A stretch of 64,000 bases of DNA from Macrostomum hystrix (lineage: Eukaryota; Platyhelminthes; Macrostomidae), in contig CATNEN010000038.1 of assembly GCA_950097015.1 (NCBI GenBank), forward strand, positions 9,496,001 through 9,560,000, read 5' to 3'. This document shows positions 10,862-23,100 of the stretch, one piece after another. The notes under the pieces are model-generated. The model was not told the origin of the DNA and made no database searches. It saw only the letters and a list, made by a program, of their open reading frames with translations. Each line of letters begins with the position of its first letter. Positions within the stretch are counted from its first letter, which is position 1. The position numbers and the translations under genes are program-made.

Positions 10862-13800
10862 ATGAAGACTGGTAGCGCGCTGTTGCTTTTGCTGCTAGCC
10901 TGGAGCAGCAGAAGTGTCTACGGGCAAACATCTGACGGTAGGTGGTCGACACTTTGACAAACGTGTCTGTGGCAAAAATCGCTTTTTATCCATTGTAATT
11001 CAAATGGCACCGCTAAGAACCATTTTAAATACCAAACCGTATATTTAGGATGCCTGTCCAGCAAGGCTGCCCTGGACTACACCGGTTTCCAGGCGGTAAC
11101 CAAGTCACTGAAGACCTGCATATCCTGGAGCCTGACCCCGTTCGCCACGTCGGATGCGCTGTTCCCAGAGAAGAGCGTTGCTTTGGCCAGAAACTATTGC
11201 CGAAATCCGGGATATTCAAAGACCACACTCTGGTGTTACACCAACGCGACTAGCCTGGAGTTTGACTTCTGTGACACCGTATCGATTTGCCGTGAGTTTT
11301 GCTCTAGTGAATGAGAACACAATTAGACTTACTCCCATCTCAGCCCTAAAACAAATTGGACCTCCGCATGCCTAATAGAGGAAACTCCAATTTGATTTGC
11401 AGAGACAAACTGCCGTCAAACAGAGGCCGGTCAGGAATACAATGGCGCAGTCCAGCTCGACCAAAACGGCACGGCGTGCCTCAGTTGGGCGTCGGTGAAT
11501 CGAATCGGTTCGGACTTCTTTCTGTACGATCGAACCTTGGCCGATGCTAACACCTACTGTCGCAATGTACCACCGAATGTGTGAGTAGAATTGGTATAAT
11601 AAAACTTCACTGTGTACCTCCTCACAAACCTGAGACCACTAACTAACCCTGCAGAACTGTGCCATACCAGCTCAACTCCGTGCCTTGGTGCTTTGTAAAT
11701 CCCAGCAGTCCGACTCTGTCACCATGTAGTATCCCATTCTGCTCGCAATTGACAGCTGGAGGCTGTAGAACAGACCGACTGGGTGTTCTGTACCGTGGCA
11801 CAATCAGTGTCAGCGTCAGCGGGAAGTCATGCTTGGCCTGGAACATTACCGGCATCTATAATGCAACTAGCTGGCCAGTCTCTGGGGAGACCTTAGGGAC
11901 AGCGAGTAACTACTGTCGAAATCCAAACAACAGTACTGTCGGATTGTGGTGCGTCGTTTCAGCTACACAATGGGAGCCCTGCATGGTGCCCGTATGCGGT
12001 GAGTATCTTCTTCTATTGGCACTTTTTTGCGTCCTTGCTGACAGCCGCTGACTCCAAACCAATACTCAAACACTCATTTGACCGACTCGTAGACCAAGAG
12101 ACTCAACTCAGTTCACCAGCTAAGTCTGAGTATGAGGTTATGAGAAGCAACTGAGGAATTTTTTACGTCCGGTACTCTTGAAGCCTCTAGAGGTCCGGAG
12201 TTCGATTCCCATTCCCAAGGGGGGAAATTACTTGTGTCCTTGAGAATGCTGAGGTTTAGCATTTTCAGGCCCTGGACAACAGTTGCGGGTGCGACTGGCT
12301 TACCATCTGACCAGATATCATTTAGATTTAATGTATGCTTAAAACACGTTAAGCACTTAATTTTTAGAATGCTATAAATTAAATAAGGCTTGTCTGTTTC
12401 TCATTACAAAAAACATAGAGCCAAAAACCAGCTGCCCCAGCTCCAGCCTGGACTACTACAGATACAGGCTGAACCAGACCAAGACGGGCTGCCAAACTTG
12501 GAGCAGCGCCTACTCAGCGTCTGTGGCGTCTTGGTACTCTTTCACCCAGCTCCCGCCGGGCTCGTCCGCAGTGCTCAACTCGCCACTGTTTCATCCGGCG
12601 CATCTCTCTGATGCCAGCCTCGCCATCGCCGGTGCGTTCTGCCGGAATCCGGACAACGACGCGACTGGGCCCTGGTGCCCGTCACCCTCCGGCGGCAAGA
12701 TCTACTGCAGCGATCCGTGCAATACAGGTAAGCACTGTTAGTAAGGTTCTAGTCAGAGTAGTTTGTCCTCTAGTGGATACTCATAGTAACAAAGATTGTA
12801 AAAGCTTTGAATTATCTGCTGAGAATTCGCCTCAAAATCCTCCATCTCTAAAGTGACCTGCAAATCGAACTTCAAAACCGAGAAATACATTGGCACAATC
12901 AGCGCGACTCGCCGTGGAATCACCTGTCAGAAGTGGCTGGCACGCTTCCCCTGGTTGCACAGTTTTGATGTCACGGGAGACTTCCCTGACCTCAGCGTCA
13001 GAGATGCGGAGAACTTCTGCCGGAATCCCAACCAGAATCCCTTCGGTCCATGGTGTATCAAGGCGGGGAACTTTACAGACAGTGACTACTGGGACTTCTG
13101 CGACGTGCCGACCTGCTCCGGTGTCACCCTGCCGGCAGCGTTCAGCTCCAGCAATAGTGAGTCTGTCCTGGGGCTGCTGTGAAACTATATGCTTACAAAG
13201 AAATAGTCGCAGACCAACTAGACAGAGCTTTCTCGCTCGCACATCCCGTAGTTGTTGAGTGCATCGACTCGACCTTTGGTTTCACCTACGCCGGGCGCAA
13301 GACAACCACCGGCACTGGCCGCACCTGCCAGCGCTGGGACTCACAAAGTCCACATCCACATCCGTACTACCTGCCCCAGATGTTTAACTCGCTCACCATC
13401 TCCGAAGCGGAGAACTACTGTAGGAATCCCAACAACGACACCAACGGTCCGTGGTGCTTCACTACCGATCCCAATGTGCGATTCGAGTACTGCAACATCA
13501 GCTTATGTAAGCACTAGATAACTAGATAACTAATAGATAAGTGAAGGCGAATGAAAATCAAGACTCTTACTTACTTTCTAGGCACTCCGCTCTACTCGGC
13601 AGGTGTTGGTATGATCAGCTTTAAAATAATTAAAATAATAATAATTGGTAGGGTGTGATTAGTGACAAATTAAATAAACTATATTTTAGAGGGATTTCTG
13701 GCATTCTTCGGCGTCCTGGCCATCCACAGCAGTAGCGTCGCCAGCATTGCCGCCATCATTTTCCTGGTCCAAATGTGAGGGCTCATTTGGTTGTTGCAAT

Positions 13801-14973
13801 ACCGTCAACATTATTTACACATAAAAAAGCTGCAGATACTAAAAATCACCGTTGCTAGGCTGTGGTAACTAGTATGACTCCCGAACTGATTTTACTGAGC
13901 TTAAGCCTACGACAAGGCGACAATAGTTCTTTGTGCAGCTTCGATCGTAGCTACGGCTTAGGAGCTTGTATCATTCACGATGAGGGCCAAATACCAAAAT
14001 ATTTACTCCCTGTGCTTTCGAGCGTTTAGGGGTCAGTGAAATGGGCACGACTGCAGTCTGTGCGTCGTGCCCTGCAACAATATGCGTGTCGAATGGGTTT
14101 GTAGCCTAGTGGCTAGAGCTTCGGTCTCACGACTTCTTGAGGGTCGACGGTTCGATTCCTGTCTGCATTGAAACAATTTGTGTCTTTTAGGAAGACACTT
14201 TACTCTGAATTGTCCCAGTTCACCAAGCTCTTAAATAGGTACCAGCATTAGCTGGGGTAATTGAGAATGCGTGTGACTTCCCCCAGGTACTTGGGTTGAA
14301 CAGCCGTACGCAGCCTTCTGGTGCGCCGCGCAATAGCTGCGGCTGTGCTGTCACCCGATCTCTACTCTGACCTTGCCATCGCACCCGCAGAGCAATCAGC
14401 CACATCCAGGCCAACCGTGCTCAGCGGCAGCAGAACAAACCGCCCAAACTGCCTCAGCCGCCAAAGGAGCGCAAGTCAGTGACCAAGAAGGCAGCGAGCA
14501 AGGCTTCCGTGGAGCCAAAAATCCAGCGCAGCACAGCGGTTGGCCTCGGCGGCAGCACGTCGGCTTCCACCAGCAGCCCCAGCGCCACACTGGACCGCCG
14601 AATGTACCGCAGAGATCCGGTCGGTCGCGACCAGCAGCCATCGAAATTTTCGCACAATAACGCTGTAATGAAGGCGATGGCGAATAGTGACGAGCCGCCA
14701 GATGTTTGGGTGGTCGGACAGGATGCCGGACCGTCTGCGACGCTTCAGCCTATCCGTGAAGAAGAGTTGCAACTTCGGGCTGGCGATCCCCGAAATTCGC
14801 CGCTAATCGATCCGCAGCCGCCGCCGAGAGCGCGCGAAACAGAAACGCTGGAGCGGCGTCTGGACTTTGACGCCGAGTCAATGGCGTCGGAGGCTTCACT
14901 GCCGCGAACACTGCGACAGCAGCAGCATCAGCTGCATCGTTTGAATGCTGCTAGTCATGCCCATGGATTGTAG
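10862..14973 (+). CDS. Six-kringle single-pass transmembrane protein with basic/Pro-Gln-rich tail (kringle gene 2)
   Basis: Ten coding exons: 10862-10937, 11049-11291, 11403-11580, 11655-11998, 12419-12727, 12854-13156, 13252-13506, 13582-13602, 13690-13774 and 14391-14973; total 2,397 nt, 798 aa. Exon 1 is a signal peptide with a leucine-run core. Exons 2-7 carry six kringles with the CRN...WC core. As in the upstream paralogue, the second kringle is split by a phase-2 intron, and the exon before that intron is exactly 178 nt in both genes. A 21-nt linker exon and a hydrophobic span in exon 9 follow. The tail (about 190 aa) starts Gln/Lys/Pro-rich, and later holds acidic, Arg-rich and His/Gln segments; it shares nothing visible with the tail of gene 1. 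Gene order, phases and exon lengths argue for tandem duplication followed by tail replacement or rapid divergence. Function is inferred to be cell-surface binding. Confidence 0.9.
12120..12315 (+). mobile_element. Diverged SINE, possibly family A, in intron 4 of kringle gene 2
   Basis: A B-box-like GGAGTTCGATTCCC is followed by TTACTTGTGTCCTTGAGAA, resembling the family A 'TTTGTGTCCTTTAGCAAGA' segment. The downstream blocks are poorly preserved, so family membership is uncertain. Confidence 0.4.
14096..14358 (+). mobile_element. SINE family A copy, just before the tail exon of kringle gene 2
   Basis: It has the TTTGTAGCCTAGTGGCTAGA A-box, GGTTCGATTCCTGTCTGCAT, AACAATTTGTGTCTTTTAGG, the ACCAGCATTAGCTGGGGTAA hairpin segment and CAATAGCTGCGGCTGTGCTG. 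It ends about 30 bp upstream of the acceptor of the last exon. Confidence 0.88.
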
Positions 14974-14994
14974 TTAGGAAATTCACCACCAACA

Positions 14995-15045
14995 CCAAGA
15001 CCAAGACCAGGACCTCGAACAAGACCAAGACCAAGACTACGAGCA
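14995..15045 (+). repeat. Short AAGACC-type simple repeat in the 3' UTR of kringle gene 2
   Basis: About seven imperfect copies of the hexamer AAGACC start 22 bp after the stop codon. Confidence 0.7.
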
Positions 15046-15179
15046 ATACAAGCTATGGTCAGCAGCTGTGGACTGCATGTTGAATAGACTTTTTTCAACT
15101 CTTGATAATTCAATTTAGAAGCGCTGCTACAGTACTTCCATAGCAATCAAAATGCTCTTAACCTGTTATTAAATGTCTT

Positions 15180-16850
15180 CAAAGACAAAACCACTACAAC
15201 AATGTTACTAACTTGACACAAAACACTAAAACACACGAATACACATTCTCATGCACAACCCGATAGTTATTCGATACTTAGATTATGTTTTGAAACATAA
15301 ATTATTCTGTAAGGACTTTATTTGGTGCACCAGTATCAGTACTGATAATGATAATGATTCGCAGAAACTATAATTTACGTGCTAATTCATAATTTTAAAA
15401 CAGTTTACCTGTAGCCACCAGTGAGTGCATTACACTGATCTCTGTACTTGTGTACATGTCGTCAATGTGTGTTAAGATGTCGAGCACTTAATTTGAGCAC
15501 TACTTAATCCTATTAGTAGTCAATGGTGAACATAGGCCGGATAGGCCGGAGGTCAGTAACCTGTCATCCAAAAGATGACAGCGGGTCGCATATTGACCGT
15601 GGAGAGAGGATACAGCAGAGAGATGAAATATTGGAGAGTTGAGAAATGGAGAGATGAGACACGTGATTAATAAGACTTGTGTCACCTCTCCGGGCCGGAG
15701 GTTGCTGACTCCTGTGTTAGACTCTTAACCTACCATCCCAGTTTTTTATCCTGTTGCGAATTCTCTCCAATAATAATCTCGAAATCAAACGGCTTTATTC
15801 GATGCAGTAACCGACGCAGAAAAAATTCTAGCGCAGAAATGAGGAACGCAGTATGGAAAAAGACAATTTAGTCGATGATTATCTGGCGCTGGTGCTATTT
15901 TATTTCTGCTTTTCACAACTGAACCGGGCGGCGGAAAGAGGAAGGATTTAAACGTGCAAATCTAATGAGCTAGATTTATATTGTCTTCATTGTTTTGTAA
16001 AAAGCGTTGCGAAATAGCACTACATAGTTCTGAAATAGTGCTCACGTGGATTTGTATTGCTGGGTTACAACAACAGCGCGTTGCTAAGGGGGGGTGCTGG
16101 ATATTTATAGACTTTTTTCGTCCTTGACTAAGCACGATCAATCAGGGACAGTGCTTGCGATAAGGGAATTTAAAATTTTATGTGTAACATTTGGTACTTA
16201 GTTACAGATTTCCAATGCTCTATGCTGGCTACTAAACAACTCAAAAACCTTTCTTAAAAGCGCACTACAGTGTTGGTGTGGCTGCAAATTTTCCGTGGGA
16301 ACAAAGCAATATCATAAAAATAATTTTGTGCCAGACGAGTACGCTGTTTGGTGCTCGGTTGCTAAACTTGAGCGGTTGCTTGGGTAATAACAAATGACTC
16401 GAATATATGCGAGTCTAAATATAAGCTGAGTGTGATTTAACATTGCTCAGCGATACCTTTAAGGCACACAGTTACGTTGAAAGGCAGACGTTTAAGTGCC
16501 TTTCCGATAATTAATATCGACTGCAATTTAGGAATGTGACGATAGAATGATTAAAATGTCTTTGTGATCTATCTATTTGACAAGTCAAGCAGAAAATACG
16601 AGTATAAAAATAGTTCTCTAAAAGACAATCTAGATTTGCGAGTTACTTCAATCAGTAGCGAAGATTTTTTGTATAGTGAGGCACTTTTCTAAGGCAGTAA
16701 TAAAAAGTACTCAGAAAACATCTCAGTAAAAATATTTAGTCAAGGAAACTTGAAAGAAACTGTTTTGGATCTCCTCGTTATGCATTCGAATCTAACGACG
16801 ATCTGGAGATGAAGATCTCTTTTGATTGGCTAACAAGCTAAAGCAAAATT
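15180..16850. other. Convergent intergenic space; nothing recognised
   Basis: This lies between the 3' ends of kringle gene 2 (+) and the cadherin gene (-). It is moderately AT-rich with only short ORFs. An ATTAAA near 15168 could serve kringle gene 2. I see no RNA gene or clear repeat. Confidence 0.4.
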
Positions 16851-16853
16851 AAT

Positions 16854-17078
16854 CGGATCGATGTTTCTATTTTTAGATTCATTTTGTTTTGGCCCATTCG
16901 GATCGATGTTTCTATTTTTTTTTCATTTTGCTTTGGCTTATTCGGGTCAATGTTTCTATCTTTAGATAATTAATGTTTTGGCCAGTTGAAATCGATGTTT
17001 CGATTTTAGATTCATTTTGCTTTGACCCATTCGGATCGATTTTTCAATTATTATATACTTTCTGCTTTGGGTCCTCTC
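16854..17078. repeat. 45-bp tandem repeat, five degenerate copies, in the 3' flank of the cadherin gene
   Basis: Units begin near 16854, 16899, 16943, 16988 and 17032 (period 44-45). Each has the order CGGATCGATGTTTCTATTTT, TAGATTCATTTTGCTTTGG, CCATT. The array ends about 45 bp from the cadherin stop codon, so it probably lies in the 3' UTR of that minus-strand gene. Confidence 0.85.
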
Positions 17079-17120
17079 AATATTAGACTGTTCTCACACA
17101 CTAAGAGATGCGTGAATTCT

Positions 17121-20100
17121 CTAGGCTGGGGAGCTCGCCACGCCCTTGACTGGGCTAATCTTTAGCAGCGTGAACTCCCTGGGGAATAGGGGATTCCCAT
17201 CGCTGGGATTCGGCTCATTGGCGGGCTCCACGGTGGCATCCATGCTGGCGAAGGGATTCGCGTCGGGCTGCGACAGGCCAACATCGGCGGACAGAGCTCT
17301 GCCACTGAAAGTTTTTGTCAATGCTGGATTGCTTTAGCCGAATAAAAGCTTTCACGCAGGTGAAATGCTTATTTAACTGCTAAATAATTAACGATGCTGG
17401 GCAAAGCTTAATTACTAATCCACGATCAAGTTTGGCTTGCCGTAGTTAACTACGAGTTCAAGAGATTAATTAAGCAAGTGAGAGAGTAGGACACCATTAT
17501 AAACTATTGGTAGGCCATAATTTAATGTGGATATAAAACAGGCCGCAAACTCAGCGAATTGATCGACACTCTTTGATTTATCCGTTCCAAACACGCGGCA
17601 AAATTATACGCTCATGAAAATAAGCTTTTTTATAAGCAATGCACGACTTACAGCGCTGGCTTCTCAACATCCGGAAGTCCTTTTGAGGGCCTAAAATTTG
17701 CAGAAATTTTTTTCACACTTGCTCACAGATTAGGCAATTTATTTAAACACACGATAGTTTAAATAAAATTTGAGTCCGACCAGATTTTTTAGCAGCAACT
17801 CACCGGGTCTCTTGTGGCAGAGGCGCAACAGAGTTCTCCTTGCTCCACGAGGTTGCCGAAGACGCCTGTTGCGCTGAAATTTAGTTTAGCTCACTTTAAC
17901 TCACTTCCGCGCTAAACTAATTATTCATTGTCCTATAAAAATCTAAGCTTTGAGCAATAGCCCAGCTGCCGGCAAGACTAGCGCACGGCGTCTGTCAGCT
18001 CTGTCAATTTTTACGGCTGCCAAAGCCGTTGAATTGCTAGAGGAATGAAGAACGGAGGGGTCCTGTTCACTGACCAGCCCGCTAGCAATCTGTTAAAATT
18101 TGCAGAGGCAGCCTTAGGATACTTCTGTCTCTTCAAAGTCAGCAAGCACAACAAGCAGACAAGAGGGAGCCGTGCGGACGCTCTCGGAAATTCTCCAACA
18201 TGCGGAGCCTGCTTCTCCAACTAGCCGCTGACAGGCCCGCGCAGCTGCCATTGTTCCCTGCTGCCTGGCGGTGACTGTGACGAGTGGACTGTTCTGGGCC
18301 TGTTGGGGCCGTCCGTCTTTTTTGTCTCACACCCTCAACTTCTCATCCGCTCCGCCTGGGAACAATGCGCCTATCTACCCTTTTCGCCAGGCAACCATTG
18401 CATTCCCCCAGTCTGAGCATTCCTCTGCTTTGAACAACTTACGCGCCCTGTTGTCATTCAGTCCGCTGTACTTTCGCATCAGGGCACGACTCTTGAGGAA
18501 AGTTCGAACCATCATTAGAACACTGATTGAGCAGCCAATAATGAGGATGATGGCGGTAGAAATCAGAGCGCTTCGCAACCTGGCCAGAGCTGAGTCGTCG
18601 ACTTCTGCTCCTGGGTCGGATGGAGCCACATAGCAGGTAATCGCCGTGGTTCCAGTCAACTGCGGTGAGCCACCATCGCTAGCAACCAGCGTGATATTGT
18701 ACCAGCCAGTGTGACCACTGAGGGAGGCGTTGATCATCAGCTTCGCAAAGTAACCATCAGTGGCATTCACAGTGGTCACATTAAAGAGTTCTAGGCCTGT
18801 ACTGCTCTGTCCCGGTCTTCCAATGAGTTGATAAGTTAGCTGACTGTTCACACCTATGTCTTTGTCGGTGGCCCCCAGTGTGTCGATCTCGTAGCCTACC
18901 GAGTAGCTCTCCTTGATGCGGGTGTAGGTATAGTTGGAGTTTCTGAATGCTGGCGAGCAGTCGTTAACGTCCCGCACGTTTACAATCATCTGGCGACTAG
19001 TCTGTCTGCGATCGATTCCTCCGGGATTATCTATGGCCTGCACGACAAGAGTGTGCTGGTCGCCTCCAGACACATCTCTGTCCAGTGCCTTCTTCAGCGT
19101 TATTTGTCCAGTGCTTTGTTGGATGCTGAAGAAAGTGTCTCCACTGACAAGAATATATTCAACTACGCCAAAAACTCCCGAATCGTTATCGTAAGCGTGA
19201 ACTGTTGCAATAACAGTCCCAATTGGAATGCTTTCCAGATAGCTTACTGGTGTAGGAAACACGTCGAATACTGGATCGAATGTGTTAGCATTCAACACCT
19301 CGATGGAAACGGTCGCCGTTGTGACGTGTAGGCCGTCGCTGACAGTCGCCATGAAAATATGAACTGTTTGGCTCTCATAACTGAGCCATTTAATTAAGCT
19401 AACTTGGCCTGTGTTCGAATCAATACTAAAGTAACTATTGGCCGGTGAGATCCCAAAGGTGAGGCTGGTTGTCGACGCATCTGGATCATCCGCTTGAAGC
19501 TTGAGGTTAATGGCCATCGGTGGTACGGAGCTCTCGGACAGTTTTACTGTGAAGTTATTCGATAAACCAGTAGAGAGGAACCTGGGAAACTTGTTGTTTA
19601 TATCAGTGAGAGTGAGCACAATGGTTCCTGTTGCAGTCTGCACCGGGGTCAGAGTCTGGGCGTTCAGATCGGTTACCAGAATTGGGATCGTCAGTTGCTG
19701 CGCGTGCTCACGGTCCAGAGCAGACAAGGCAACAATGCTAGCATTCTTTGAATCAATCTGGAAAAGTGTTGAAAAATTGTAGGCTGAGCTTGAAGCCACC
19801 GATGCGCCACTCGCTGACCGCCCTGTTATTAAGCTGGACAGCAGAACATAACTCAAATTTGCCGTGGAATCTACATCGATTGCAGTTCTTGCTGGTGCCA
19901 TGATGGGCGTGTATAAGGCGATACCCTCCGAAACAGTGGCCGTTGAGGTTATGGGGCTAAAGTACGGAGCCTGGTTATTTACGTCGATGACATTGACGTA
20001 CACAAAGCAGGAACTTGTCAGCTGTGGAACGCCTCGATCATAAATTCCAATCGTCAGGTTGTGGAAGTGGCCGAAGTTGACATAGTCAAGGTTGGCGCCC

Positions 20101-23100
20101 CGCTCCACAATCACTCGAATGCCGTCTAAATCCAAAGTGAAGCGATCACCGGCCCCTGCAATGATTCTGAAGAATATCTGCGAGTTCGGAGTGCCCGGCG
20201 CATCCCCATCCGATCCAGAGAGATTAGCGATCACGGTTCCGTACGTGGATGTCTCCAGAGCAGTTACATTGTACACCGCTTGGCTGCACCTCGGAGTCAA
20301 GTCATTTTGGTCGTTCACCCTCATTCGAACCTCTGTGGTGCTACTCAGCGGTACCGCACCGTGATCTGTAGCAACGACCCACAGATATATGGTCTTGTTG
20401 CTAAGCGCTTCGTAGTCCATCATGTGCTGAACAGAGAATAAGCCTGTAGCGTTGTTGATTGAGAAATAGTAGCTACTATTGCTGGGAAGCAAAGAGTAGC
20501 TGATTATGTTGTTCGGGCTCAGATCCGAATCCGTTGCCTGAAATCGTTTGTAAAGTCTAACAATTTAGGCGAAAATCATTTTTATGCACATACGAAAATA
20601 TCTATAGCGTGTTTCAAGACCTGTACGTTATAAGCATGAAAGATTTAAACTAAACTCACCGCTACTTGCACAGCGACCTCCAAACTGAGACTGTTCTCAT
20701 TGACTGATCCGTCGTATACTGTTCGCTGAAAGGTGGGCGTCTGGTCGTTGCGATCCTCCTGGATAATCTCCAACTGCGAGGTGCCCGTCAAGCCACCTCC
20801 GTCCTGCGCCTGTACGGAGAACAGCAGGACCGGGTAGGTTTCGCGATCCAGCAGGCTGAAGTCTGTGTCGGCATTGACGTTGACTTGAATCAAGCCAGTG
20901 ACTGGGTCGATTCGGAATCTAGAAGGGATTCGCCGGTTATGTTAGAAGCCATTTAGTGGCTGTGTGCATATTAACTGCCAAAAATTGTTGACTTACCTGT
21001 TTGCACTCGTTCCACCCAGGCTAAACGTAATAGTGCCAAAAGAACCACTGTCACGATCGGTGGCCTAGAATTACCAGAGAATAAGCTGTTGCAGTCTAGA
21101 TTACTCAAGGAAAATTTCACATCATAGCCAGCTGACAGTCGCTGATGCTTACCGTCACTTGGCCGACAACAGTTCCATTTGGTGAGTTCTCCGGGATGCT
21201 TAACGTGTACTTAGTTTGATTGAACACCGGCGAATTGTCATTAGCGTCCTGCAGGTAAACAGTAAAAGTGGCTGTTGAAGACAGCCTGGCAGCTGTCCTG
21301 GTTTCTCTCGCGACCACCTGAAAAGCAGAAATGAAAAACCAATTATTCTAGATCTAGAAATTTTGTCTAAACCTTTGAATTATTTGTTACCACCAACCTC
21401 AAACAAGAAGCTTTTGACTGTCTCGTAGTCCAGCTGACTGCTGTCAGCCACTCGGAGCAACACTGTTGCCGAGCCCGCCGCAGTCGCTGGCAAAACGTCG
21501 AACACGCCGAAGGCTGACCCGTTCCGGCTGACTGTCAAATTGAAAACGCTATTGTCGCCTTGATCCAAATCCGTGACTGTGCAGGTTGTCAGTAGAGTTG
21601 TGGGGATGCCAATTGCAGTGTTCTCCAACACCGTGCCATTGTAGTTCGATTGTCCAAATGTTGGAGTCACATCGTTGACATCCTGCACGGTAACCTGTAG
21701 GGTTGTCGGCGTCTTAGAAATGTTGGCTGGCTGAGGAACGCTAGACACTTCACTGGCAATCACGGTGAGGCTGAAGGTCGCATACACCGATGAAATGAGG
21801 CTGCTCTCGCGGTCAATGTTTGCCACTACTTCGACTCTTCCAGTGGAGTTGTTTATGGAGAACAATGCAGCCAACTGGGCTGCAGTGGCGGAGGCGCTCG
21901 TATCGAAGTAGTACTCCACGGGATTTGGCACGCCTCGGTCGCCGTCCCGAGCGGTCACCGTGGCTACCAAAGTGCCGATAGGCACATTCTCCGTCACCGT
22001 GGCAACGTAGGGCGCGCCATTAAAGACTGGCGGTGTGTCCTGCCTGTCAAGCACATTCACGACAATGTCCGCCGTGGTGTTGCGACCATTGGCTGTTGGC
22101 TGCTCCACTACGTACACAGATACTTGGTAGAAGCGCGTTGTTTCGTAGTCAAGAGCTTGCATCAGACTCACTGTGCTGACGTATAAGTAGCCAGTCTGTG
22201 GCGAGGACTGCATGGTACTACGGTAGAAAGTCTCGTTGAACAACCCAACGCTTGCGTCTGGCGACTGGGTACATTTTTGGTAAATTAGGATAGGGAGCAA
22301 TTCATTTGGTACCATTTTCTTAAACAGGAGTAACACATTTTAAACTCGTGTAAATGAAGTGCTTACTGAAGGCCTTAGTCGTGTTATGTGAATATTAATA
22401 TCCTCGCAACAGAGGAAGGTGAGTAGCAGAGAGGTTTAACGCGTTTGCCTCTGGCAACCAAGGTCCCCGAGCTCGATTCCGCGGCTAGACCGCATTCATT
22501 AGGGGCCGCGGAGAGAAGGCCTAGGGGCTTTTGTGATTTACGCCCTTGAGGGCCAACCTTCAAGGCACAGTGAGTGTACACTGCCTGACGATGACAGATG
22601 TACTCAACATGTGTGAGTGTGTGCCTGCGTACGGTATCTGTGTGCGTGTGGGCTCAGGAGTCAGCGAGATGGGCAGAATTGCCTACTCGCTGGCTGCGGG
22701 TCTAGTGTCACCAAATGATGGGCCACTGCCCGCAGCCCTCCTGCAAATATTATTATATTCTAATTGCCCTCACAACGTAACAAAGCAATTCTGCATAAAT
22801 TATTCATTACGTAAATACATTCACGAAACTCGGAAAAAATGAGTAAATTAATAGAAACATTTGCAGTTTACGTGTAATGATTTTTACACATTTTCGTGAG
22901 GCGAAGTAATTTCAATAGGTAATTACGAGCTACGATTTGATTTTGTACAATAATTTATCAAAACATTCTTATAATTGACTGATTACACCAATAGTGAACA
23001 ACAAAGGCGTTAGAGAGAACAAGGACAGGCAAAATATTATTTTAAGAAAATCAACCAACTGTTTTCTTCTGCATTTCACAGCTGGGATCATTGAAATTTT

